Below are positions 43,879-52,739 of a DNA stretch of 64,000 bases, in pieces; the stretch's first letter is position 1; the number at the start of each line of letters is the position of its first letter. The stretch comes from Streptomyces sp. MST-110588 (GTDB taxonomy: Bacteria > Actinomycetota > Actinomycetes > Streptomycetales > Streptomycetaceae). The position numbers were made by a program, and so were the translations under genes. Below the pieces are notes generated by a model. The model made no database searches and was not told the DNA's origin. It saw nothing but the letters and a program-made list of their open reading frames with translations. The stretch spans positions 4,872,501-4,936,500 of the forward strand of contig NZ_CP074380.1 in the NCBI RefSeq assembly GCF_022695595.1, given 5' to 3'.

Positions 43879-44352
43879 ATGGACGACCGGAGTGGCCGCA
43901 GTGAGCAAAGTGACCGGCGCGAACCTGCCATCCGCGTCTCGGACCAGGACCGCGAGGGCGCGCTCGCGGTGCTCTCCGCCGCGCTCTCCGAGGGCCGGCT
44001 CGACGTCAAGGAACACGCGGCCCGCTCGCAACTGGCCCTGGAGGCCCGTACGAGCGAGGAACTCACCGAACTGACCGCCGACCTGCCCGCCCCGCCGCTG
44101 ACCCGCGAGGAGCGCGACCGCGCGGACCTGCGGGAATGGCTGGCCGAGTGGCGTTACTGGCTCGGCGGCGGCGTGATCCTTTCGGCGATCTGGGGTGTGC
44201 AGTGTCTGAAGGACCATGAACTGCGCTTCTACTGGCCGCTGGCGCCGCTGGGGATCTGGGCGGCCGTACTGGTGGCGATCGCGCTCTGGCCGCGGGGGAA
44301 GGGTGATCAGGAGAAGGGCGGTCAGGGGAAGGGCGGTCACGGGAAGAAGTGA
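43879..44352 (+). CDS. DUF1707 / 2TM-domain protein
   Basis: 157 residues. N-terminal DUF1707 (AIRVSDQDREGALAVLSAAL, GRLDVKEHAARSQLALEART, LTADLPAPP, about 18-80), then two hydrophobic segments (YWLGGGVILSAIWGVQCL and FYWPLAPLGIWAAVLVAIAL) and a Gly/Lys-rich tail. DUF1707 is a short cytoplasmic module in actinobacterial membrane proteins, thought to mediate protein contacts. Likely controlled by the divergent TetR. Confidence 0.88.
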   Translation: MDDRSGRSEQSDRREPAIRVSDQDREGALAVLSAALSEGRLDVKEHAARSQLALEARTSEELTELTADLPAPPLTREERDRADLREWLAEWRYWLGGGVILSAIWGVQCLKDHELRFYWPLAPLGIWAAVLVAIALWPRGKGDQEKGGQGKGGHGKK

Positions 44353-44524
44353 GTTCTCGCCTCGTGCGTAGTCCTTGCCTGCTGCTTGCGCGGTCGTAGG
44401 GGACTCTTCGCTCACCGGGGGACTCGTCGCGTACCGGGGACTCGTCGCGTACTCAGGAAATCCTCAGACGTACTGGCTACCATCCGCCGCCGTAGGAACG
44501 GATCCGGGCAGGAGGAGGTCGGTC

Positions 44525-45505
44525 GTGGGGCGCGGAGCGATGGCGCTGGCGCGGGTGGCGGTGGTGGTACGGGCCCCCGCCGGATGGCTGTGGTGGCCGG
44601 GGCTGCTGGCCGCGGGGACGGGTGCACTGGTGCCGGGGCTGACCGGCCGGCGGATCGGGTTGTTCGCCGGAGCGGCGCTTTTCGTGCTCGGTGCGTTCGT
44701 GGTCTTCGCGGTACGGCGCAAGCGGTACATGACGCTGGCGGGCGCGGGGTCGCGGGCCGGCAGGTCGGTGATCCTCCAGGACCGGGCGGTCACGCTGCGG
44801 CTCTGGCGACGGGCCCACCGCTGGTGGCTGCTGGTCGCGTTCCTGGCCGCGGTCGCCTCATCCTTCGCGCTGCCCGCCGCCGGCGGCCTGCTGATGGCCG
44901 GCTGCGCGGTCGGCCTGTGGGCCAAGGCGCTGTGGCTGGGGCGCTGGGAGCGGGCGCACGACGCGCTCTTGTGGGTACGTCCGGAGTCGGCCGTACGGGG
45001 CGGCGCGGCGGGCAAGGACGTGCGCGGATATCTGACGACCGGTGTGGCGGCGGGGGACGCGGGGCCGGGCGGCGGGAAGGCGCCGGTCCGGCGAGAGGCC
45101 GGCAAGGCGGCGGGGCGGGCAGGCCGGCAGGCCGGTGGGCAGGCTGGTCGGCAGGCCGGTGGGCCGGTGGGCGGTCGACCGCCGGGGCCGCTGACGCCGT
45201 GCGGACGGCCGGGTAGCCGGGCCGCTGACCTGCCGGGCCGGCGGCCCGCTGGACCGGAAGCGGTGCCGAGCGGTGCCCAGCGCAGCCGAGCGGAGTCAGA
45301 GCCCGGAGAGGCTGTCGCGGTGGGCGGCGCCGCTTTCGGTGGTCAGCTCCTCCAGGGTCTGCGGGGAGCGTACGGTCGCGAAGCGCACGGTGCCGTCCTC
45401 CGCCGTCGTATAGCCGTAAACGCCGGGCCGGGGCAGGGAGTTGTAGGCGAAGTGGGTGGAGAAGTAGTAGGCGCCGGTGTCCAGCAGGGCGACGTGGTCG
45501 CCTGA
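44525..45505 (+). CDS. Membrane protein with low-complexity C-terminal tail
   Basis: GTG 44525 has GGAGG 6 nt upstream. Residues about 1-165 contain four hydrophobic segments (LWWPGLLAAGTGALVPGLTG; IGLFAGAALFVLGAFVVFAV; WWLLVAFLAAVASSFALPAA; LLMAGCAVGLWAKALWLG). From about residue 190 the protein is Gly/Ala/Arg repeats (RQAGGQAGRQAGG) and the last 70 codons run antisense through the decarboxylase gene, so a functional C terminus that far is doubtful; a frameshift or an early stop may have been lost in the repeat. No family recognised. Confidence 0.5.
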   Translation: MGRGAMALARVAVVVRAPAGWLWWPGLLAAGTGALVPGLTGRRIGLFAGAALFVLGAFVVFAVRRKRYMTLAGAGSRAGRSVILQDRAVTLRLWRRAHRWWLLVAFLAAVASSFALPAAGGLLMAGCAVGLWAKALWLGRWERAHDALLWVRPESAVRGGAAGKDVRGYLTTGVAAGDAGPGGGKAPVRREAGKAAGRAGRQAGGQAGRQAGGPVGGRPPGPLTPCGRPGSRAADLPGRRPAGPEAVPSGAQRSRAESEPGEAVAVGGAAFGGQLLQGLRGAYGREAHGAVLRRRIAVNAGPGQGVVGEVGGEVVGAGVQQGDVVA

Positions 45506-46792
45506 CGCCAGGAGCGGCAGCGGGCGGTCCTCGGCGACCAGGTCGCCGGCGAAGCAGCAGGGCCCGGCGACGTCCTGCGGCACCGGCGCGCCGGTCTTGG
45601 GGCGGCCCCGCCCGTCGTACGCCGCGACCCGGATCGGCCAGGCGGCCGGGGCGAAGACCGTACGGGTGGCGACCTGGGCGCCCGCGTGGGTCACGGCGAT
45701 CGGCCGGCCGCCGGCGGACTTGGCGTACTCGACGCGGGCCAGGACCGTGCCGTGCTTGGCGAGCAGGGACCTGCCGAACTCGGTGACCAGGCCGTAGCGG
45801 CCGGAGAAGAGCCCGGGGACGGCGGAGTGCAGCAGGGCCGCGTACGCGTCGTAGTCGGGCGCCGTGGTGTCGGAGGCGAAGTTCACGGGGAGGCCGCCGC
45901 CGATGTCCAGGGTGGTGATCTGTGCCCGGCCGGCCTTCTCGTTGACCTCCTCGGCGAGGTCGAACAGCGCCTGTACGCCTTCGGCCATGAGCGCGGGAGC
46001 CATGCCCTGGGAGCCGACGTGGGCGTGCAGCCGGGTCAGCCACGGACGGTCCAGGCAGGCCCGTACGACCTGGTCGCGGGCGCCCGGGTCGCGCAGCGCG
46101 AAGCCGAACTTGGAGGTGGTGGTGGCGGTGCTCATCGCACCGATGCGACCGCCGCCGATCTGCGGGTTGACGCGGAGGCCGAGGGGGGAGGTGGTGGGTG
46201 CGGGGTCGCCGGTGCCGCTGGTGCCGCCGGTTCTGCCGGTTCTGCCGGGGCCGTCGGCTCCGCCGGTACGTCCCGTCCGCCGGATGTACGCGTCGATTCT
46301 CTCCAGTTCCTCCGGATTGTCGGCGTTGACGGCGATGCCCAGGTCCAGTGCCTCGCGCAGTTCGGCCGGGGTCTTGGCCGGGGAGTCCAGGACGGTCCGG
46401 GACGCGGGGACCCCGGCGGCGCGGGCCAGCGCCAGTTCGCCGGGGCTGGCGACCTCGCAGCCCAGCCCTTCGTCGGCGAGCAGCCGCAGGACGGGGACGA
46501 GCGAGGCGGCCTTGACGGCGAAGGCGTGCAGGACCGGGGTGCCCGGCGGCATGAACCGGTTGAAGGCGGCGTGGAGTTCGGCGGCGGACCGGCGGATTCC
46601 TGTGACGTCCAGGAGACCGGCCACCGGCTGGTCGGGGCCGACGAGCCCGCGCTCGACGGCGGCCCGTACGGCACGGTGGCGGTCCGCTCCGGAGGTGGAG
46701 GAGGTGTCGGAGGAGGCGGAGCAGGTGTCCGAGAAAGCGTCGGGGGAGGTGTCGGAGGGGACAGAGGGGGGCCGGTCGGGCGTGGCGCTCAT
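45296..46792 (-). CDS. PLP-dependent type III (Orn/DAP/Lys) decarboxylase-like protein
   Basis: 498 residues, alanine-racemase-fold group IV decarboxylase. PLP lysine Lys94 in HAFAVKAAS; GCEVASPGELALARAAG, the HVGSQGM loop, DIGGGLPV, and C-terminal Cys in PCCFAGDL (CxxxD motif, the second active site part) are conserved. It may decarboxylate a diamino acid or a related compound; the substrate is not clear. A Ser/Asp-rich N-terminal tail (1-37) and a 28-residue RTGRTGG-type insertion (about 169-196) are in-frame repeat expansions. It ends close to a hydroxyproline catabolic operon read the other way. Confidence 0.8.
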   Translation of the reverse strand: MSATPDRPPSVPSDTSPDAFSDTCSASSDTSSTSGADRHRAVRAAVERGLVGPDQPVAGLLDVTGIRRSAAELHAAFNRFMPPGTPVLHAFAVKAASLVPVLRLLADEGLGCEVASPGELALARAAGVPASRTVLDSPAKTPAELREALDLGIAVNADNPEELERIDAYIRRTGRTGGADGPGRTGRTGGTSGTGDPAPTTSPLGLRVNPQIGGGRIGAMSTATTTSKFGFALRDPGARDQVVRACLDRPWLTRLHAHVGSQGMAPALMAEGVQALFDLAEEVNEKAGRAQITTLDIGGGLPVNFASDTTAPDYDAYAALLHSAVPGLFSGRYGLVTEFGRSLLAKHGTVLARVEYAKSAGGRPIAVTHAGAQVATRTVFAPAAWPIRVAAYDGRGRPKTGAPVPQDVAGPCCFAGDLVAEDRPLPLLASGDHVALLDTGAYYFSTHFAYNSLPRPGVYGYTTAEDGTVRFATVRSPQTLEELTTESGAAHRDSLSGL

Positions 46793-47053
46793 GGGACCAC
46801 TTCACCATTCACCGGGTCCGGCTGCCAGGGAAACCGCGGACCCCGGCTGCCGCCGCTCGGACGGGGCCGAGCCTCTTACGGTTTGCGGCGCATCCGGCCC
46901 CCGACACCGATCGTTCGCTACCGATTTTCCGCTACTGATCGTTCGCTGTCCGTCGCCGATCAGTTGTGCCGAGGTGTTGACCACGCGGTGGCGGCGGCAA
47001 TAGCGTCACGGCGCTCCGGTGCAAAGATCCCTCGCGGAACGGCGGTGCGGTGC

Positions 47054-48481
47054 ATGCGAGTCACGCGCGTCCAGACCGGTCAACCTGTGGTCGGCCACCC
47101 CGACGTGATCGTCGTCGGAAGCGGGATCATCGGCGCCGCCTGCGCCGAATCCCTCACCCGGCGCGGCATACGGGTCACCGTCCTGGACCGCGGGCCGCTC
47201 GCCTCCGGCACGACCGCGAGCGGCGAAGGCAATCTCCTGGTCTCCGACAAGCCGCCGGGGCCCGAACTCGCGCTCACACAGGCTTCGTTGGAGCGCTGGC
47301 CGCGGCTTCTGGCGGAACTGGGCGGCGGCGGTGCGTACGGCGATGCGCGCGACGGTGCGTACGGCGCTGCTTTCGATGGTGCGCACGGTGGCGCGTACGG
47401 CGGTGCTCGCGGTGGTGCGTACGGCTGCGAGTACGAGGCCAAGGGCGGCCTCGTCGTCGCCCTCGAAGACGCGGGCGCCCAGCGGTTACGCGCCTTCGCC
47501 GCGGCCCAGCGCGGCGCCGGCGTCCAGGTCCACGACATCTCGCCGGACGAGGTGTCCACGTACGAACCGCATCTGACGCCCGGCGTCCGCGCCGCCGCCT
47601 ACTACCCCCAAGACGCCCAGCTCCAGCCGGTGCTGGCCGCCACCACCCTGCTCGCCGCCGTCCGTGCCCGCGGTGCCGAGGTCCGTACGGGCGTCACCGC
47701 GCTCGGTGTGGAGCAGGCGGCGGACGGACGGGTCACGGCCGTACGGACCTGTGCCGGTCCGCTGCCGTGCGGCGCGGTCGTCAACGCCTGCGGACCCTGG
47801 GCGGGCCGGTTCGCCGAGGCGGCCGGCGCCCCGCTGCCCGTACTGCCGCGCCGGGGCATGGTCCTGGTCACCACCGCGCTGCCGCCGGGCACGGTCCGGC
47901 ACAAGGTGTACGACGCCGGGTACGTGGGCGCGGTCGGCAGCGGCGAGGCGGACCTGCGGACCTCGGCGGTGGTCGAGTCGACGCACGGCGGAACCGTGCT
48001 GATCGGCTCCAGCCGGCAGCGCGTCGGCTTCGACGCGACCGTGCGGGTCGCGGTCCTGCGGGAGCTGGCGCGCAACGCGATGGCGCTGTTCCCGGCGCTG
48101 GGACGGGTGCCGGTGATACGGGCCTACGGCGGCTTCCGCCCGTACACCCCCGACCATCTGCCGGTCATCGGTGAGGACCCGCGGCGGCCCGGTCTGTGGC
48201 ACGCGACCGGGCACGAGGGGGCGGGGATCGGCCTGGCGGCGGCCACCGGCGAACTCCTGGCCGGGCTGTACGCGGGCGAGCCGCCGCTCGTGGACCCCGC
48301 GCCGTTCCGCGTGGACCGGCCGGGGCTGGGACTGGGGGCGGACCCTGAGCGGATCCGGACGTCGGGGTCGGGGTCAGGGCCGGGGTCGGATTCAGGGTCG
48401 GGGCCAGGTTCAGGGGCGGGCCCGGGTCCGGGGTCAGGGTCGGGGGCGGAAGGATCGGAGGGGCTGTCGTGTTCCGTGTGA
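47054..48481 (+). CDS. FAD-dependent oxidoreductase (D-hydroxyproline dehydrogenase catalytic subunit type), with TTA codon
   Basis: 475 residues from ATG 47054. DAO-family FAD protein: VIVVGSGIIGAACAESLTRR (Rossmann motif), GNLLVSDKPPGPELALTQ, GGFRPYTPDHLPVIGE and ATGHEGAGIGLAAATGELLA. It probably oxidises cis-4-hydroxy-D-proline with the two downstream subunits. Codon 145 is TTA (47486-47488), in QRLRAF, so bldA should control it. A Gly-Ala-Tyr repeat insertion (about residues 92-123) and a Gly/Ser/Pro tail (about 435-465) are low-complexity expansions. Its stop overlaps the next start. Confidence 0.82.
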   Translation: MRVTRVQTGQPVVGHPDVIVVGSGIIGAACAESLTRRGIRVTVLDRGPLASGTTASGEGNLLVSDKPPGPELALTQASLERWPRLLAELGGGGAYGDARDGAYGAAFDGAHGGAYGGARGGAYGCEYEAKGGLVVALEDAGAQRLRAFAAAQRGAGVQVHDISPDEVSTYEPHLTPGVRAAAYYPQDAQLQPVLAATTLLAAVRARGAEVRTGVTALGVEQAADGRVTAVRTCAGPLPCGAVVNACGPWAGRFAEAAGAPLPVLPRRGMVLVTTALPPGTVRHKVYDAGYVGAVGSGEADLRTSAVVESTHGGTVLIGSSRQRVGFDATVRVAVLRELARNAMALFPALGRVPVIRAYGGFRPYTPDHLPVIGEDPRRPGLWHATGHEGAGIGLAAATGELLAGLYAGEPPLVDPAPFRVDRPGLGLGADPERIRTSGSGSGPGSDSGSGPGSGAGPGPGSGSGAEGSEGLSCSV

Positions 48482-48744
48482 CGGTGGACGGTGAGCGGCG
48501 GCCGGCCCGGCCGGGCCAGACGGTGGCCGCGGTCCTGCTGGCCGCGGGCCGGGTGTCCTGGCGTACGACCCGGGGCGGGCGCCCGCGCGGCGTCTTCTGC
48601 GGGATCGGCGTCTGCCACGACTGCCTGGTCGTCGTCAACGGGCTGCCGGACGTACGGGCCTGCCGCCGCGAGGTCGAGGACGGCGATGACATCCGTACGC
48701 AGAACGGGGCGGAACTGCCCTCGGCGGAGGCGGACCGTGGCTGA
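48469..48744 (+). CDS. (2Fe-2S)-binding subunit of a D-amino-acid/hydroxyproline dehydrogenase
   Basis: 91 residues; GTG 48469 overlaps the end of the FAD subunit by 13 nt. Plant-ferredoxin fold with cysteines C44, C49, C52 and C65 (FCGIGVCHDC, DVRAC) ligating one 2Fe-2S cluster. It resembles HcnA/PutA-type small subunits that carry electrons between the flavin subunits in heteromeric dehydrogenases. Confidence 0.88.
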   Translation: MFRVTVDGERRPARPGQTVAAVLLAAGRVSWRTTRGGRPRGVFCGIGVCHDCLVVVNGLPDVRACRREVEDGDDIRTQNGAELPSAEADRG

Positions 48745-50472
48745 CGGGGAGGGAACGGCGGCCGGACCGGGTGCCGGGGCGGAGGCGGGATCGGGCGCCG
48801 GGCGGAACACCGGGCGGAAGGCCGGGCGGAACGCCGGGCCGAACGCCGGACGGCAGGCCGGGCCGGTAGTGGTGATCGGGGCCGGGCCCGCCGGCACCCA
48901 GGCCGCGCTCGCCGCCGCCGACGCGGGCGTCCGCGTCATCCTTGTGGACGACGGCCCCCGGACCGGCGGCCAGTACCACCGACGCGCCCCGGACGCGCCG
49001 GTACCCGCCTGGGAGCGGGAGATCGACGCCCATCCGCGCATCGAACGGCTCTCCCGTACGGCGGTCTGGGCCCTGGAACCCCTGCCACACGCCCCGCACG
49101 CTCCGGATGACCCCTGCGCCCCGCACGTCCCGGACGCCCCACACGCCCCGCAGGACCCGGCCACCCCCGCGCCCCGCGAGCCGAAGGCGCTCCCTCCGCG
49201 TGGGCCGTCCACCTCCAGCAGGGCCCCGCCGACGCCGCCGGCGGGCCGCCCCGTACCGTCCGTGCGTCCGCCCTGGTCCTGTGCACCGGCGCGTACGACC
49301 GGGCACTGCCGTTCCCCGGCTGGGACCTGCCGGGCGTGGTGACGGCCGGCGCGGCCCAGGCGCTCGCCAAGGGGCAGCGGACGGCGATCGGCCGCCGCGT
49401 GGTCCTCTCCGGCACCGGCCCGTTCCTGCTGCCCGTCGCCTCCTCGCTGCTGGCGGCCGGTGCCCGGGTACTGGCCGTGTACGAGGCGGGCTCCCCCGCC
49501 GCCTGGCTGCGCTCCCCGCTCGCCGCTCTCCGGGACGGCCGTGGAAAACTCCCCGAACTCGCCGGGTACGCGGCCGAACTGGCCCGCCACCGCGTTCCCT
49601 ACCGCCCCCGCCACGCGGTCGTCGCGGCTCACGGAGGGGAGCGCGTCGAGTCGGTGAGCGTCGCCCGTCTCACCCCCAACTGGCGGATACGGCCCGGCAG
49701 TGAGCGGCGGGTGACGGGCGTGGACGCGGTGTGCGTCGGGTACGGGTTCACGCCGCAGCTCGAACTCGCCCTCGCCGCGGGGTGCGCGCTGCGTGCGAAC
49801 GCATGGGTGGCCGTCGACGCCTGGCAGGCCACCAGCGTCCCCGGCGTGTACGCGGCGGGCGAGCCGACCGGCATCGGCGGCGCGGAACTGGCCGCCGCCG
49901 AGGGCGAGGTGGCCGGTATCGCGGCGGCGGCCCACCTCGGCGCGCGGCCGGACCTGCCCCGCGCGGATGCCGCCCGCCGCCGCGTCCTGGCGGGCCGCCG
50001 CTTCGCCCGGCTGCTGGCCGCCGCCCATCCCGTACGGCCGGGCTGGCGGTCCTGGCTCCGGCCGGACACCTTGATCTGCCGCTGCGAGGAAGTGACGTAC
50101 GGGGAACTGCGCGCCGGTGCCCGGGAACACGGTGCGGACGGTATGCGTGCCCTCAAGCTGACCACTCGTGTGGGGCTGGGCCCGTGCCAGGGCCGGATCT
50201 GTGCCCGTAACGCGGCCGAGCTCCTGACCGGCCTTCCTGCCGGCCCCGCGACCGGTCTCCCGGCCGGCCTTGCTACCGGTCTCCCCGGTCTCCCGGCGGG
50301 TCTCCCCGATCCGCACACCGCCGACCGCCGTCCGCTGGCCCAGCCGGTCCGCCTCGCGGACCTCGCCGCGGTACCGGCCGAGCCCCTGCCGGATCACTCG
50401 GAACCGCAATCCGACCGCATCACTCAGGAACCCGATCACCCCGCTTCCGAGAGGACGCCATATGACGAATGA
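48737..50472 (+). pseudogene. FAD/NAD(P) and 2Fe-2S subunit of the hydroxyproline dehydrogenase, apparently frameshifted
   Basis: GTG 48737 overlaps the previous stop. Frame A has a repeated GRKAGRNAG tail and then VVVIGAGPAGTQAALAAADA and GPRTGGQYHRR. Frame B carries GAYDRALPFPGW onward, a second flavin part (YAAGEPTGIGGAELAAAEGE) and a C-terminal BFD-like cluster (LICRCEEVTY.. GLGPCQGRICARNAAELL). The frame changes between 49110 and 49220, in a tract of about 22-bp repeats containing GCCCCGCACG. This may be a real slippage mutation or an assembly error. If intact it would be about 578 aa, as expected for HcnB-like subunits. Confidence 0.8.
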
Positions 50473-51493
50473 TGTGACGCCCCCGACCGAGCCCCCGACC
50501 AAGTCCTCGACCAAGCCGTCGGCCAAGCCCTCGCCCCAGGCCCAGGCACCGGCCGAGTCCCCGGCCCGCGCCTCCTCCGCCGCGCTCACCGGTGTCATCG
50601 TCGCCACCACCCTCCCGTACGCCGAGGACGCCACCGCGCCCGCCGGGCTGCGGCCCGACCTGGACCGGTACGCCGAGCACTGCCGCCGGCTCGTCGACAA
50701 CGGGTGTCACGGTGTGGGCCCCAACGGCTCACTGGGGGAGTACTCCTCGCTCACCGACGAGGAGCGGCGCGCGGTCGCCCGTACGGCCGTGGCGGCCGTC
50801 GGCCGGGACGCGACGGTGGTCGTCGGCGTGCACGGCGTCGGCGCCCACCAGGCCCGGCACTGGGCGGAACTGGCCGCCGAGGACGGCGCCGACGGCGTAC
50901 TGTGCCTGCCGCCGACCCTCTACCGCGCCAACACCTCCGAGGTGGTGGAGCACTTCACGCAGGTCGCGGCCGTCGGCCTGCCCGTCATGGTCTACAACAA
51001 CCCTCTGGACACCAGGGTCGACCTCACCCCCGAGATGCTGCGCGAGATCGCCGCGATCGACAACGTCGTCGCGGTCAAGGAGTTCTCCGGCGACATCCGG
51101 CGCATCCTCCACATCAAGGAGCACGCGCCCGGGCTGGAGGTCGTGGCCGGCGCCGACGACCTGGTGCTGGAGGCGCTGCTGATGGGGGCCACCGGCTGGT
51201 TCGCCGGCTTCCCCAACGTCTTCCCCGCCGAGTGCGTACGCCTGTACGACCTCGCCCGCGCCGGCCGTCTGGCCGAGGCCAGGGCCCTGTACGAGCCGCT
51301 GGTCGCCGCCTTCCGCTGGGACTCGCGCACCGAGTTCGTCCAGGCGATCAAGCACTCCATGGACCTCGTCGGCTGCTACGGAGGCCCCTGCCGGCCGCCG
51401 CGCGGACCGCTGGACGCGGCCCTCCTCAAGCAGTTGGACGCCGACATGCAGCGCGCCGTCCAGGCCGTCCAGGCCCTGGAAGCGGCCGACTGA
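50462..51493 (+). CDS. DapA-family lyase, probably 1-pyrroline-4-hydroxy-2-carboxylate deaminase
   Basis: 343 residues from ATG 50462, overlapping the previous stop by 11 nt. After a Thr/Pro/Ser tail (1-40), a TIM-barrel with Schiff-base Lys206 (VVAVKEFSGD), Tyr178 (VMVYNNP) and GVGPNGSLGEYSSLTDEER. This is the dihydrodipicolinate synthase/N-acetylneuraminate lyase family; in hydroxyproline pathways the paralogue deaminates the product of the D-hydroxyproline dehydrogenase to 2-oxoglutarate semialdehyde. Neighbouring genes support that role. Confidence 0.82.
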   Translation: MTNDVTPPTEPPTKSSTKPSAKPSPQAQAPAESPARASSAALTGVIVATTLPYAEDATAPAGLRPDLDRYAEHCRRLVDNGCHGVGPNGSLGEYSSLTDEERRAVARTAVAAVGRDATVVVGVHGVGAHQARHWAELAAEDGADGVLCLPPTLYRANTSEVVEHFTQVAAVGLPVMVYNNPLDTRVDLTPEMLREIAAIDNVVAVKEFSGDIRRILHIKEHAPGLEVVAGADDLVLEALLMGATGWFAGFPNVFPAECVRLYDLARAGRLAEARALYEPLVAAFRWDSRTEFVQAIKHSMDLVGCYGGPCRPPRGPLDAALLKQLDADMQRAVQAVQALEAAD

Positions 51494-52587
51494 TGGCGGC
51501 GGAGCGGTCCCGGCCGACCCACACCTCCCGCCCGCCCCGGGCCCCACGGTGGGCGGCCGGGGCCCGCCGCTTCAGCGTGGTCGACTCGCACACCGAGGGC
51601 ATGCCCACGCGGGTCGTCACGGACGGCTTCGGGGTGATCCCCGGCGCCACCATGGCCGCCCGCCGCCGGCACTTCGTCGAACACCTCGACCACCTGCGCC
51701 GGCTGCTGATGAACGAGCCGCACGGGCACCCGGCGATGAGCGGCGCGATCCTCCAGCCGCCCACCCGCCCGGACGCCGACTGGGGCGTGGTCTACATCGA
51801 GGTCTCCGGCTGCCTGCCCATGTGCGGGCACGGGACGATCGGGGTGGCGACCGTCCTGGTGGAGACCGGGCTGGTGACGGTCACCGAGCCCGTCACCACC
51901 GTCAGCCTGGACACCCCGGCGGGGCTGGTCCGGGCCGAGGTCGCCGTCCGCGACGGCCGCGCCGAACACGTCACCATCCACAACGTCGCCTCCTACGCCC
52001 ACGAACTCGACGCGACCGTCGAGGTGCCGGCCCTGGAACGGGACCTCGGCCTGGACACCGCCGAGATCCGCTACGACATGGCCTACGGCGGCAACTTCTA
52101 CGCCATCACCCCGCTCGCCGCCCTGGGCATCCCCTTCACCACCGCCCGCAAGGACGACATCCTGGCCGCCGGGCTGGCCGTCATGGACGCCATCAACAAA
52201 CACAACCGTCCCGTCCACCCCACCGATCCCACGATCTCCGGCTGCCGCCACGTCCAGTTCACCGCCCCGGGCACCCCCGGGCCGGGCGGCAGCGACGCCC
52301 GCAACGCCATGGCCATCCACCCCGGCTGGTTCGACCGCTCACCATGCGGCACGGGCACCAGCGCACGCATGGCCCAGCTCCATGCCCGTGGGGAACTCCC
52401 CCTCCACCAGGACTTCGTGAACGAGTCCTTCATCGGCACCCGCTTCACCGGGCGCCTGGTCGGCACCGACCGGGTCGGCGACCGTCCGGCCGTCACGCCC
52501 ACGGTCACCGGCCGCGCCTGGATCACCGGCATGGGCGACCACTACCTGGACCCGACCGACCCCTTCCCCGAGGGCTTCGTCCTCTGA
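51493..52587 (+). CDS. 4-hydroxyproline 2-epimerase (proline racemase family)
   Basis: 364 residues; ATG 51493 overlaps the lyase stop (TGATG). Two catalytic cysteines are present: Cys111 in MCGHGTIG and Cys285 in SPCGTGTSA. Both cysteines indicate a racemase/epimerase rather than a dehydratase. VDSHTEGMPTRVV and RRHFVEHLDHLRRLLMNEPH are usual. It converts trans-4-hydroxy-L-proline to the cis-D isomer used by the upstream dehydrogenase. A semialdehyde dehydrogenase, expected for the last step, is not in the window. Confidence 0.9.
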   Translation: MAAERSRPTHTSRPPRAPRWAAGARRFSVVDSHTEGMPTRVVTDGFGVIPGATMAARRRHFVEHLDHLRRLLMNEPHGHPAMSGAILQPPTRPDADWGVVYIEVSGCLPMCGHGTIGVATVLVETGLVTVTEPVTTVSLDTPAGLVRAEVAVRDGRAEHVTIHNVASYAHELDATVEVPALERDLGLDTAEIRYDMAYGGNFYAITPLAALGIPFTTARKDDILAAGLAVMDAINKHNRPVHPTDPTISGCRHVQFTAPGTPGPGGSDARNAMAIHPGWFDRSPCGTGTSARMAQLHARGELPLHQDFVNESFIGTRFTGRLVGTDRVGDRPAVTPTVTGRAWITGMGDHYLDPTDPFPEGFVL

Positions 52588-52739
52588 TTCGTCTGATTCG
52601 TCCGCTGTTTCGTCCGCTGATTCCGATGACGTCACGCCGGTGACCGCCGGCCGGGGCACGGCGCGCGGAGCCAGGCGGCCCGGCGCACGGCGTACGGCGT
52701 ACGGCACACAGACCCAGGCGTACGACGCTCACGCCGGTC

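Noticed and set aside
45300..45505. Last 70 codons of the membrane protein at 44525 as a real domain
   Set aside because: They are antisense to the C terminus of the decarboxylase, and follow a low-complexity repeat; probably run-on.
48124..50700. 858-codon minus-strand open frame
   Set aside because: Runs antisense to three overlapping redox subunits; composition is repetitive and there is no plausible start.
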